A stretch of 9,663 nt of DNA from Acidobacteriota bacterium (GCA_021781255.1 JAJXXG010000709.1:1-9663); one strand, 5' to 3'. Shown: positions 1 to 7,933, numbered from the stretch's first letter. Program-made: numbers and translations. The notes: a model not told the origin generated them from the sequence alone.

Positions 1-1066
1 TGGTAGTCAGACTGTGCAGTTGTTCGCCGGCAAAGGGGGCCGAGTATTTGACCACGCAGCGGTACTGTTTGCCGTGAACTACCATGGTTTCCGCGGCTGC
101 CGACACACCCGGTTGCTGGCTGCTCAGTGGAGTCAGTTGCTGCGACGAGCGGAACTCGGCCGGTGCCTGACTCCAGGGAAGCGCCGAGATCCATCCCACC
201 CCGGCCTGTTCCAACTCCAGGGTGTTGGCCAAAGCAGCCGAACCTTTATCCAGCACCAGTGTGACGGTGTCCGGTGCAATCTGGTTGCGCTCCAGCAGAG
301 TCACGATGCGATGCAATGCCTGGGGGAATTCCTCCGCGTCTGCCACGTTGCCGCGATACAGGTGATGACAAAGACTGAGTCCGCTGTCACCATCCAGAAC
401 ATAACTCAGTCCCACTTGGCGCAGGTTATGACGTCCCTGCTTGTTGTGTCCTCGCTGCGCCAGACTGTTGCGTTCGTTGTTACTGGCAATGTAGGTGTAG
501 AAGTTGGTGGTGTCATAGGCCAGCAGTCGGCGGATCACCAGCTGTTTTTCCTTCCACAGACCGAGCAGTAGCAGTTGGGCCTCTTCCAGTTCATCGCGCT
601 TACCCGCAGGCAGCGACTCGCCAGTATCAATGCGATCAAAACAATCCCAGAAAGCCTGGGAGCTGAATCGTTCCGGAGCCAATCCCCACAGCGACGACAG
701 AATGCTGTCCCGATACCAGTCGGCCACTTCGGTCTTCGGCCCTGGCTGGCAGATGCGGTGGATGGCGGCCAGGAGCAGATAATGCGCCGGAGAAGGGCCG
801 GAGCGGGGCTTAGGCCAGAGCGACTGGAGTAGAGAAAAGACGCCCGATTTCTCCGCCGCCAGCCACAGAGCGCCGGGCAGACCAAAGTCGACCGTAGTGG
901 CCGACAGCGGTACCGGCGCGGTTCGATCCTGAACCAGCCGAGCGACGCTTTCGGCGGTGCCCAGGTAAGTCTGATGGACGATGCGGGGCTTGCCGTCGAC
1001 TCGTGCGCTGTCGACGACGTAGTAGTAGATGGTGTTGGCTTTTTTCTTCTTGATGAGGGACGCAAT
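1..1066 (-). CDS. IS1634-like (IS4 superfamily) DDE transposase, partial, ATT start
   Basis: This frame is open without a stop from 1084 to the left edge and gives 355 complete codons, so the C-terminal part is missing from the window. The protein opens ASLIKKKKANTIYYYVV, followed by a VDGKPRIV segment and YLG. This is the usual start of IS1634-type transposases, which bind element ends and catalyse cut-and-paste movement. Two acidic residues fit the first DDE positions: D185 in AYDTTNFYTYI and D273 in LVLDKGSAALANT, followed by GWISALP. The catalytic Glu would lie outside. There is no ATG, GTG or TTG near the start: an in-frame TGA sits at 1085-1087 and the alignable N-terminus begins at an ATT codon (1064-1066) with no Shine-Dalgarno. 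It is either a rare ATT start or a start-codon mutation. Family members are usually about 450-600 aa. Family assignment is fairly sure; activity is unknown. Confidence 0.82.
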   Translation of the reverse strand, partial: MASLIKKKKANTIYYYVVDSARVDGKPRIVHQTYLGTAESVARLVQDRTAPVPLSATTVDFGLPGALWLAAEKSGVFSLLQSLWPKPRSGPSPAHYLLLAAIHRICQPGPKTEVADWYRDSILSSLWGLAPERFSSQAFWDCFDRIDTGESLPAGKRDELEEAQLLLLGLWKEKQLVIRRLLAYDTTNFYTYIASNNERNSLAQRGHNKQGRHNLRQVGLSYVLDGDSGLSLCHHLYRGNVADAEEFPQALHRIVTLLERNQIAPDTVTLVLDKGSAALANTLELEQAGVGWISALPWSQAPAEFRSSQQLTPLSSQQPGVSAAAETMVVHGKQYRCVVKYSAPFAGEQLHSLTT

Positions 1067-1203
1067 ACAGGGTAATACAATACATCACAATGTCCCACGC
1101 AGTCAAGCAAAAAGCGTGCTATCTTTGGTTATTGTCAGTCTCAGAAGGGTAATACACAAGATGGATCGACGCTATGATCGCAAGTACCATAAATGCAGAA
1201 TCT
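1067..1203. other. Gap between the two insertion sequences, with a repeated GGGTAATACA motif
   Basis: These 137 bases contain no convincing gene. They should hold both the outer end of the IS1634-like element and the original downstream flank of the pump gene, but the junction cannot be placed because the other end of that element is outside the window. The decamer GGGTAATACA occurs twice in the same orientation on the plus strand, near 1070-1079 and 1148-1157; it could be part of an end-binding site or chance. I see no strong hairpin with a T-run that would terminate the pump operon. Confidence 0.5.
1077..1106 (-). promoter_or_regulatory. Candidate sigma-70-like promoter for the IS1634-like transposase
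   Basis: On the minus strand TTGACT (1101-1106) is followed after 18 bases by TATTGT (1077-1082), a reasonable -35/-10 pair. Transcription would start close to 1070, a few bases before the ATT codon at 1066, leaving almost no leader. Seen by eye only; spacer and -10 are imperfect. Confidence 0.35.
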
Positions 1204-1205
1204 TA

Positions 1206-1230
1206 GAGCATTTTCTGTTTTACTGTAGAC
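1206..1230. repeat. Terminal inverted repeat of the IS630 element (transposase 3' side)
   Basis: Begins GAGCATTTTCT directly after the TA at 1204-1205 and pairs with 2206-2230. The first 11 bases match perfectly, and the inner TGTAGAC block matches again. Confidence 0.9.
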
Positions 1231-2172
1231 CACCGAGAGCAAGTCTGAACCAAGCCCTTGCATTGTCAGGAGTGATGTGTGGCAGGGCCTCGGTGATGGC
1301 CTGATCGAGTGTTTCTTTGGTCCGCGCCTTGGCCGCGCGGAGCAGTTGTTTGAGTTTTGCCCAGGCCTTCTCGATAGGGTTCAGATCGGGAGAGTAGGGC
1401 GGCAGATAGAGCACCTCTGCGCCAGCTTTTTCGATCCATTCGCGCACTGCTGGCGCCTTATGCACGCTCAGGTTGTCCATCACCACCACGTCGCCGGGTT
1501 TCAGTACCGGGTACAGCAGATGTTCGACGTAGGCCAGAAAAATATCGGTGTCGGTGGGCTCTTCGATGGTCATGGTTGCGACCATGCCATTCAGGCTCAT
1601 GGCGCCGAGAATGGTCATGATCTTCCAGTGGCCGCCAGGCGTCGCCTCATGGAGGCGTCTTCCTCCCAGGCCCCGCGCATAGAGCCGCGTCATCGAGGCC
1701 GTGACGCCACTCTCGTCCAGGAAAATCAGCCGCTCCGGTGAGATCGACTGGATGCGCGCTGCGAACTCTTCGCGGCGCGCGCGGTTGGCTTCGCTGTCCC
1801 GCTCGACCGCGTGGAGTGACTTTTTTTCAGCCGCAGACCCAACTTCTTCAGCAGGTGCCAGATCCGTCCCAAGCTGAGCGACACGCCAGCCTCACTGTGC
1901 AACTTGGCCTGCAGTTGGGCCAGCGTCAGATCGGGCTGCGATGCCACCCAATCCATCACCTGACGCTGTGCCTCGGCGCCGGCCCGCCACTTACGCCCGG
2001 GTTGGTGCGGCACGCGCTCGGCCTTCCCATTGCGGTTCCGCTGTGCGGAAATCTTCTTCGCCCAGCCCACGCTCACCAGGAAACGATCCGCAAGTTCCCC
2101 CAGCGTCTCCTCGCCTTGATCGTAGGCCCACAGAAACTTACGGCGCAGGTCATCCCCATATGGCTTCGCCAT
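1220..2172 (-). CDS. IS630-family transposase, joined by -1 frameshift
   Basis: This is the DDE transposase that moves the surrounding element. The first frame runs from ATG at 2172 ([12 protein letters not shown]) to a stop at 1726. It contains the helix-turn-helix DNA-binding region (about residues 10-60) and a second winged-helix-like part ([10 protein letters not shown], about 85-115). The catalytic half is in the -1 frame and ends at 1220. Slipping back one base in the A7 run (1821-1827) joins them into 317 aa, a normal family length. In the joined protein the triad is D153 (FLDESG), D233 ([10 protein letters not shown]) and E268 ([15 protein letters not shown]), giving the D34E spacing of IS630. 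An upstream TTG at 2205 is in frame, but it lies at the repeat and adds residues unlike the family. The split could instead be an inactivating indel, but both halves are otherwise intact, which favours programmed slippage. Confidence 0.88.
1821..1827 (-). other. A7 slippery run, candidate -1 frameshift site in the IS630 transposase
   Basis: On the coding strand the first frame reads CTG AAA AAA AGT. A -1 step gives CTG AAA AAA AAG TCA, which leads straight into the catalytic frame ([12 protein letters not shown]...). A run of seven A permits either lysyl-tRNA slippage or transcript slippage; the sequence cannot say which. Confidence 0.72.
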
Positions 2173-2205
2173 CGATTCACTCGCCGCAGAGTCTCGCCAA
2201 AACAA

Positions 2206-2230
2206 GTCTACACTATTAAAGAAAATGCTC
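2206..2230. repeat. Terminal inverted repeat of the IS630 element (transposase 5' side)
   Basis: Reverse complement begins GAGCATTTTCT, the partner of 1206-1230, and is followed outward by TA at 2231-2232. Base 2230 also supplies the last base of the RND gene's present TAG stop. Confidence 0.9.
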
Positions 2231-5200
2231 TAGCTTCCATATCTAAAGCCAGACCTCACAGCCCACAGTAAACTCCCGCTAGGCACCGCTGTCGGCTTTA
2301 CCCCGAACCAGATTGAATAGAGTGCAGGCAAGAATACGAGCGTCAGCACTGTACCCACAGCGGTCCCGCCAATCAGTGTGTATGCCATCGACCCCCAGAA
2401 GACAGAGAAAGTCAGAGGAATAAAGGCCAACACGGCTGCAAGGGCAGTGAGGATTACCGGGCGCGATCGCTGTACCGTCGCTTCCACGACAGCACGATAG
2501 CTATCAAGTCCTTCCTCCTGGTTTGTTTTGATTTGACCGATCAGGATCAGCGTATTGCGCATCAGGATGCCAGCTAATGCGATCAAGCCAAGAATCGCAT
2601 TGAACCCAAATGGCTGATGAAAGAGAAGCAATGTCGGGACGACGCCGGCGAGACCGAGAGGCGCTGTGAGGACCACCATGAACATCGCCGAAAATGACCG
2701 AACCTGGAAGATGATCACCGTGAGCATCAGCACGATCATCACGGGAAATACCGTCGCCAGGGCCCTATTCGCTTTTCCAGCTTCTTCTATATTGCCACCC
2801 ATTTCGATCTTGTAGCCCTCGGGCAGGCTTGCGATGATCGGCTGAATCGCCTTTTGAATTTCTTGAGAGACCTGTGGAGGTTGAAGGGATTCGTCGATGT
2901 CACTTTCCACCGTAATCGTCGGCAAGCGATCACGACGCTTGAGGATCGGCTCTTCGGGGCGGATCTCGATGTGGCCGACCTGACTCAGTGGAATAGCCTT
3001 CCCCGAGCGATTCATCAAAGTCATGTCGTTCAACTTTGTGGGATCGAAACGGTCTGTTCCGGCACTTCGAGCAACCACATCAACGGTTCGAATGTCTTCA
3101 CGAACCTGCGTCACTGGCGCACCGGTGAGAAGGAATTGGATCTGTTCGGCGGCATCATGGGATGAAAGGCCGATCAGTTGGAGCCGAGTCTGGTCGAGCA
3201 CAAAATGCACAGTTGGCGCGCGCTCGCCCCAATCCAGATTCACTTGCCGAGTGTGGGGATTTGCCAGCATTGCGGCCTGTACCTTGGCTGCAATGGCGCG
3301 GTCCATATTCAAGTCCGGACCCATGACGCGAAATGCTACCGGCCAGGGTGAATATGGCCCAAATACAAGCTGCGAAGCGCGTACGCGGGCTTCCGGCGCA
3401 AGCCCCTGCTCAATCCTTTCACGCAGCCTGAGCTTGAGGCGATCACGATCCTCCTCGCTTGCAGTGAGAACAACGATTTTGGCGAAATTTGGGTTCGGAA
3501 GTTCTGGATTGTACGAAAAGAAGAAGCGCGGAGCCCCGGCCCCAATGTAGGCTGTGACAATCTTCGCTTCGGGCTGTTGCCGCAGCCAGTCTTCTACTTT
3601 CTTCGAAGTTGCGTTGGTTGTTTCTATGCTCGTGCCTTGAGGCAGCGTCACCTCTACCAGGAGTTCAGGACGATCGGATTGTGGAAAGAACTGCTGCTTG
3701 ACGAGTCCCATGCCGGCAACGGAGGCAATAAAGATGCCTACAACGATGCATGCGACCAGAGCCTTCCGGCGTACTGCCCAGGCGATGACGCGGCGCAGCT
3801 TCTCGTAGCCGAGCGTTGCATAAATCGCGGCATGGCCGCCGGGCAGAGCCTTGATCTCGGGCAGCATCTGCACACCAAGAAAGGGAGTGAAGGTTACGGC
3901 GACTATCCATGAGGCGAGCAGCGCAAAACCCACTACCCAGAAGATATTTCCCGCATACTCGCCGGCAGTCGATCGCGCGAATCCGACCGGCATGAGACCA
4001 ATTACAGTGACGAGTGTGCCTGCCAACATTGGTGCAGCAGTGTGACTCCATGCATATCCGGCGGCCCGGACACGGTCCCATCCTTCCTCCATTTTGACCA
4101 CCATGATCTCGATGGAGATGATCGCGTCATCTACCAAAAGCCCAAGGCCCAGGATCAGCGCGCCGAGCGTGATGCGATCGAATACCCTTCCGGTAGCGAG
4201 CATGACGACGAAGACGCCTGCCAAGGTCAGCGGAACAGCTGCTGCTACAACGAGTCCTTCGCGCCAACCAAGGCTGATGAAGCTAACGATCATGACGACT
4301 GCAAGAGCCACAAAGAACTTCAGCATGAACTCATCCACTGCTTCGCGGATGTTCACTGCCTGATCCGTCACCTTGCTGAAGGTGATACCTACAGAAAGAT
4401 CAGCGGAAATATTCTTCTGTTCGGCCACAAGGGCCTTGCCAAGGTCCAGGCCGTTCCAGCCCTCTTTCATCACAATGCTGAGAAGCAAGGCCGGTTGGCC
4501 ATTATGACGAATAAGGAGGGTTGCGGGATCTTCGTATCCGCGCTTCACATCGGCAACGTCTGAGAGCTTAAGAGTGCGCCCGCCTGCGACAATCGGCGTG
4601 TCCCGAATCTTCTCTAGATCGTCGAGCGCTCCATCCAGGCGAATATATACCTGCTGGGCTTTCGTATCGATCGATCCGGAAGGAGTGACCGCATTTTCGC
4701 GAACCAGCGCGTCGAAAATATCTCGTGCGCTTACTCCAAGCGTCGCGAGCCGCGGGTACGAGAACTCGACAAAGATGCGTTCCGGCCGTTCTCCTACGAT
4801 GTCAATCTTCTTTACACCCGGGACCTGAAGAATCCGCTGCCGAAGGGTTTCTGCTTCCCGCGTGAGCTGGCGAGGAGGAAGGCCTGGAGCCTCGACCGAG
4901 TACAGTGCGAACGTTACATCCGAATACTCATCGTTGATGAAGGGTCCGAACACGCCCTGAGGCAAGTTGTGTGCTTCGTCGCCCAGCTTTTTCCGTGCCT
5001 GGTAAAACTCTTCCGGGACGTCTTGTGGGCGCGTAGTGTCCTTGAGGCTCACCATCATCAGCGCCAACCCGGGGCGCGTAAAAGTCTCTACCCGATCGTA
5101 GTCGCGCAATTCCTGCATGCGCTTTTCGAGCGGCTCGGCAACGAGATTCTGCATCTCCTGTGCCGTCGCTCCGGGCCATACCGCTGAAACGGTGAACACT

Positions 5201-5373
5201 TTGATGGTGAAGCTGGGATCTTCTGCGCGTCCCAGTTTCAGGAAGGCAAAGATGCCGGCTGCGGCAATCGCAATGAGCAAGAACAGAGTGATAGCTTTTT
5301 CGCGGACTGCGAGAGCCGACAGGTTGAGAAACTGTTTCGCCGCGATCTGTTCGGACTCATGGTGCTGGCTCAT
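2230..5373 (-). CDS. RND efflux pump, inner-membrane subunit (HAE1/TriC-MexK-like)
   Basis: This 1,047 aa protein is the proton-driven pump of the tripartite exporter and has the AcrB-type length and layout. TM1 is at about 29-48, followed by a periplasmic porter half (50-345) and TM2-6 (350-497). Then come TM7 (about 537-556), a second porter half (560-870) and TM8-12 (872-1024). The proton-relay pair D415/D416 is present in GLGLLVDDAIISIE. The residue matching AcrB Lys940 is Arg939 in GILMRNTLILIGQ. I see no CusA-type methionine cluster, so organic substrates (drugs, solvents, biocides) are more likely than metals; the actual substrate is unknown. The start is supported by AAAGGAG seven bases upstream, and the ATG overlaps the adaptor's TGA (ATGA). 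The TAG stop is partly made by the inserted IS630; the uninterrupted gene would have ended TAA at the same codon, so the protein appears whole. Confidence 0.95.
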   Translation of the reverse strand: MSQHHESEQIAAKQFLNLSALAVREKAITLFLLIAIAAAGIFAFLKLGRAEDPSFTIKVFTVSAVWPGATAQEMQNLVAEPLEKRMQELRDYDRVETFTRPGLALMMVSLKDTTRPQDVPEEFYQARKKLGDEAHNLPQGVFGPFINDEYSDVTFALYSVEAPGLPPRQLTREAETLRQRILQVPGVKKIDIVGERPERIFVEFSYPRLATLGVSARDIFDALVRENAVTPSGSIDTKAQQVYIRLDGALDDLEKIRDTPIVAGGRTLKLSDVADVKRGYEDPATLLIRHNGQPALLLSIVMKEGWNGLDLGKALVAEQKNISADLSVGITFSKVTDQAVNIREAVDEFMLKFFVALAVVMIVSFISLGWREGLVVAAAVPLTLAGVFVVMLATGRVFDRITLGALILGLGLLVDDAIISIEIMVVKMEEGWDRVRAAGYAWSHTAAPMLAGTLVTVIGLMPVGFARSTAGEYAGNIFWVVGFALLASWIVAVTFTPFLGVQMLPEIKALPGGHAAIYATLGYEKLRRVIAWAVRRKALVACIVVGIFIASVAGMGLVKQQFFPQSDRPELLVEVTLPQGTSIETTNATSKKVEDWLRQQPEAKIVTAYIGAGAPRFFFSYNPELPNPNFAKIVVLTASEEDRDRLKLRLRERIEQGLAPEARVRASQLVFGPYSPWPVAFRVMGPDLNMDRAIAAKVQAAMLANPHTRQVNLDWGERAPTVHFVLDQTRLQLIGLSSHDAAEQIQFLLTGAPVTQVREDIRTVDVVARSAGTDRFDPTKLNDMTLMNRSGKAIPLSQVGHIEIRPEEPILKRRDRLPTITVESDIDESLQPPQVSQEIQKAIQPIIASLPEGYKIEMGGNIEEAGKANRALATVFPVMIVLMLTVIIFQVRSFSAMFMVVLTAPLGLAGVVPTLLLFHQPFGFNAILGLIALAGILMRNTLILIGQIKTNQEEGLDSYRAVVEATVQRSRPVILTALAAVLAFIPLTFSVFWGSMAYTLIGGTAVGTVLTLVFLPALYSIWFGVKPTAVPSGSLLWAVRSGFRYGS

Positions 5374-6458
5374 CGGACTTCTCCTTTACTCTCTACCCGC
5401 ACACGCTCGCCATCGTGAAGGAGATGAACTCCAAGAGCGACGACCTCTTGTCCTGGGCGCAATGTCCCGCTAATCGTTGCCAATTCTTCGTCGAGCTGGC
5501 GCACCTGTACAGGCTGGAATGACACCGTAGACGCGGGCTGGTTCAGCACCCAGACCCCCGGGCCCTTTCCTCGATCGATGATGGATGAGGCCGGTATCTG
5601 CAATATGCCGGTTCCTGCATTACCGGAAAGATGGACCGTAACGGTTGCTCCCAATGGAGCGTTTGCGGCAGCGCCTTCGAGTACATAGCGTGCCTCATAG
5701 GTGCGGGTCTGCGGATCAGCAGCATTCGAAAGCTGCCGCAGTCGAACGGGAACGCTGGTCGTGCTGCCAGAGAGCGTTGCAAATGCGGTCGACCCAAGCG
5801 ACGGCCTTAACGTCTCGGGAAGGTCCACTGCTGCCTCTCGCGGGCCGGAATGCGCGAGCATCACAACGGTCTGCCCGGCCGCTACCACTTGGCCCGGCTC
5901 GGCCAGGGTCTCGATCACCACGCCGTCGGCGTCCGCAACAAGTTGTGAGTAAGCTTCCTCATCTCGCGCAACCTGCTCCTGGGCCACGGCGGCAGCAAGG
6001 TCAGCTTGCGCCGCATCCGATGCGGCCTTGATCTGATCGTAGATTGAAGCGGAAACCGCGCCGCTCTTGACCAGGCCGCGATACCGTGCCTCATCGGCCG
6101 ATGCCTGCACAGCCTTTGCCTTTGCCGCAGAGACGGTTTCCGCTCGCGTTGTGATGGCATGGACATAGTCGGTCCGGTCAATCGTCATGAGCAACTGTCC
6201 AGCACGGACAAACTGCCCCGTATCGACTAGGCGCTTCGTGATCTTTCCGGGAACCCGGAAACCGAGATCGCTCTCGACACGTGCCGAAACAACGCCCGTG
6301 AACGCAGGATCTGTCCCGGATGACGAGCCGACTTCGACGATGCGAACCAACTCGGGCTCTGTCCTCGGGTCTAACTCCCGCTTGTGACTGCAACCCGCCA
6401 GGCTGACCACGAGGGCGGGAATGACCAGGGCAGAGTAACTGAGATTGATCTTTTTCAT
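5370..6458 (-). CDS. RND efflux periplasmic adaptor (membrane fusion protein), lipoprotein
   Basis: This 362 aa adaptor bridges the inner-membrane pump and the outer-membrane channel. The signal peptide MKKINLSYSALVIPALVVS ends in lipobox LAGC, so Cys23 would be lipidated and anchor the protein. The first lipoyl half is at about 65-95 (GFRVPGKITKRLVDTGQFV) and the Ala-rich coiled-coil hairpin at about 98-172. The second lipoyl half is about 173-203 (ADGVVIETLAEPGQVV), followed by beta-barrel and membrane-proximal domains. I chose the ATG at 6458 because AAGGAA lies just upstream and the signal peptide then begins normally. An in-frame ATG at 6494 overlaps the OMF stop and would add MIEINKFKKERL, which has no family counterpart. 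The end overlaps the RND start by ATGA, implying coupled translation and matched subunit supply. Confidence 0.93.
   Translation of the reverse strand: MKKINLSYSALVIPALVVSLAGCSHKRELDPRTEPELVRIVEVGSSSGTDPAFTGVVSARVESDLGFRVPGKITKRLVDTGQFVRAGQLLMTIDRTDYVHAITTRAETVSAAKAKAVQASADEARYRGLVKSGAVSASIYDQIKAASDAAQADLAAAVAQEQVARDEEAYSQLVADADGVVIETLAEPGQVVAAGQTVVMLAHSGPREAAVDLPETLRPSLGSTAFATLSGSTTSVPVRLRQLSNAADPQTRTYEARYVLEGAAANAPLGATVTVHLSGNAGTGILQIPASSIIDRGKGPGVWVLNQPASTVSFQPVQVRQLDEELATISGTLRPGQEVVALGVHLLHDGERVRVESKGEVR
5381..5387 (-). promoter_or_regulatory. Ribosome binding site of the RND gene
   Basis: AAAGGAG on the minus strand, seven bases before ATG at 5373 and inside the 3' end of the adaptor gene; it fixes the pump start at the ATGA overlap. 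Confidence 0.8.
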
Positions 6459-6464
6459 AAGCCG

Positions 6465-6470
6465 TTCCTT
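6465..6470 (-). promoter_or_regulatory. Ribosome binding site deciding the adaptor start
   Basis: AAGGAA (minus strand), seven bases or so before ATG 6458. It supports that start over the upstream ATG at 6494, whose preceding bases (GGCTCCG) show no clear Shine-Dalgarno. Confidence 0.65.
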
Positions 6471-6490
6471 CTTGAATTTGTTGATTTCGA

Positions 6491-7924
6491 TCATCGGAGC
6501 CAGCCGCCCCCGAGCGCGCGATAAGAGCCTACTGCTGCCCGCGCCGCACTCTCTCGGGCTACCGCCAGGTCGTCCTTGGCGACAAGCAATTGACGGTCCG
6601 CATCGAGCACATCAGTGAGCGGAATGACACCCGCGGCGTAGGACTCTTCCGAGCGATCGTGCACGCGCTGCAATTCATCAATTTCGCGCATGATTTCATT
6701 GCGGCGATTTTCCGATTCGACGAGAAGACTGAAGGCGTCTTCGACGTCTTCGGCAGCGTGAAGGACAGAGCTTCGATACTGGATCAGGGCTTCCGCATTA
6801 GCGCCTCGTGCTTCCTGAACTTCTGCCGCGACACGGCCGAAATCGAAGAGTCTCCAGCGCAGGCCTACGACACTGACAGGCTGAAATCCCTGTTGCTCGA
6901 AGAGGTGTGCAGGTGCCAGTGCTTCAGATCCGACGATGCCCGAAAGCGAGAGCTTTGGATAGTATTCGGCGAGGGCCTGGCCGATGCGAGCATTCGAGGC
7001 AGCGACTTCTCGTTCAGCAGCGATGACGTCGGGTCTCCTGCGTAACAGATCCGTGGGCGTGCCGAAGCCGGAGATTTCCGGTACCTGGGGAATGTCGGCG
7101 ACCGGCATCAACTCCGCTGCGTAGGCTCCGGGCTGCGCGCCCATCAGAACGTCCAGCCGGTTCAGCTGTGACTCCAGAGCGACTGTGAGCAGTGGAATCG
7201 TCGCCTTCGCTTGCGACAGCACGGCTTGAGCCTGTGCGAGTTCACGATCCGAAGCAACGCCCGCATCCCTGCGCTGCTGCACGAGTTCGACGAGATGGCT
7301 GTCAGTGGCGATCTGCCCTTTGGCGAAGCTCAAGCGCGCTTGCGCGCCCCGTATCTGCATGTAGGCATCAGCTGCTTCCGCGGTCACCGTGATGCGGGTT
7401 CCCATTCGCTGGGCCTCGGCCGCTTGGGCCTCGGCGCTAGCGGCTTCAGCTCCTTTTTTCAGACCGCCGAACAGATCGGTTTCCCAACTCGCCATGAGTC
7501 CGAGATCGTAGTAGTTCTGAGAGCGGTTATAGCCGGGCACGTGCGACGCGAGGCGGCCCGTCATCCTCTCAGTCGACTGGTAAAGTGTGGTCGTCGAGGC
7601 GCTGAGACTTCCTGAAGGCAGGCGCTGCGCTCCTGCTCCACGTGCTGCCGCGCGCGCCTGTTGCACCCGCGTCATCGCAGCAGCGAGGTCGAGATTCTGG
7701 TCCAGAGCTCGCTGCACAATCCCCGTCAGCTCAGGATCATGGAAGCCCGTCCACCACTGGTCGAGGGGCGGAGCCGGCAGGGAAGCATTACGAGCCTCGA
7801 TGGAGGGAGCGTTGTGAAACGGCTGCAGCTTGACCGACGGGCGCTGGTAGTTTGGCCCGACAGCGCATCCGGTAACACTCGCGCCGAGTGCGAGGACAAA
7901 GCCGATTCTGATGAACTTCTGCAT
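6491..7924 (-). CDS. Outer-membrane efflux channel, NodT/OprM-type lipoprotein
   Basis: This 477 aa protein forms the TolC-like exit duct in the outer membrane. It starts MQKFIRIGFVLALGAS with lipobox VTGC, giving lipidated Cys20, followed by the AVGPNYQRP block typical of NodT-family channels. Two outer-membrane-efflux repeats follow, about 60-250 and 290-470. The family motifs SWETDLFGG (146-154), LLRRRPDVIAAE (293-304) and WRLFDFGRV (357-365) are all present. An in-frame ATG at 7990 would add 22 residues before the signal peptide; the start at 7924 is preferred because it has AAAGGA at a good distance and a clean lipoprotein signal. It is the first gene of the pump operon, where many RND operons put the channel last or elsewhere. 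Length and motifs are complete. Confidence 0.94.
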   Translation of the reverse strand: MQKFIRIGFVLALGASVTGCAVGPNYQRPSVKLQPFHNAPSIEARNASLPAPPLDQWWTGFHDPELTGIVQRALDQNLDLAAAMTRVQQARAAARGAGAQRLPSGSLSASTTTLYQSTERMTGRLASHVPGYNRSQNYYDLGLMASWETDLFGGLKKGAEAASAEAQAAEAQRMGTRITVTAEAADAYMQIRGAQARLSFAKGQIATDSHLVELVQQRRDAGVASDRELAQAQAVLSQAKATIPLLTVALESQLNRLDVLMGAQPGAYAAELMPVADIPQVPEISGFGTPTDLLRRRPDVIAAEREVAASNARIGQALAEYYPKLSLSGIVGSEALAPAHLFEQQGFQPVSVVGLRWRLFDFGRVAAEVQEARGANAEALIQYRSSVLHAAEDVEDAFSLLVESENRRNEIMREIDELQRVHDRSEESYAAGVIPLTDVLDADRQLLVAKDDLAVARESAARAAVGSYRALGGGWLR

Positions 7925-7933
7925 TGCAGATGA

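Larger units (their letters stand above)
1206..2230 (-). mobile_element. Complete IS630-family insertion sequence, 1,025 bp
   Basis: The element is bounded by terminal inverted repeats (1206-1230 and 2206-2230) that begin GAGCATTTTCT and match at about 21 of 25 positions. It is flanked by TA at 1204-1205 and 2231-2232, the duplicated TA target typical of IS630/Tc1-mariner elements. It carries one transposase split over two frames, same strand as the pump genes. Length, TA target, DD34E residues and the frameshift all agree with the IS630 family. The transposase stop codon lies inside the left repeat. The insertion sits on the stop codon of the upstream RND gene. Confidence 0.93.

Noticed and set aside
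14..571. Plus-strand open frame of 185 codons
   Set aside because: It is antisense to the IS1634-like transposase, whose minus frame shows family motifs; the plus product resembles nothing I know.
535..1110. Minus-strand open frames of 191 and 98 codons over the transposase start
   Set aside because: They are in other frames, rich in Arg/Ser/Pro from out-of-frame reading. The frame with YYYVV, YDTTNF and LVLDKGS motifs is the real one. A +1 shift from the ATG at 1085 into it is possible but not supported by a clear slippery site.
2854..5473. Several plus- and minus-strand open frames inside the RND gene
   Set aside because: All overlap the 1,047-codon RND frame with its full set of motifs; they lack family likeness and ribosome binding sites.
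6459..6494. Adaptor start at ATG 6494 (ATGA overlap with OMF stop)
   Set aside because: It adds a charged 12-residue stretch before the lipoprotein signal and lacks a good ribosome binding site; ATG 6458 has both. Coupling through 6494 is not excluded.
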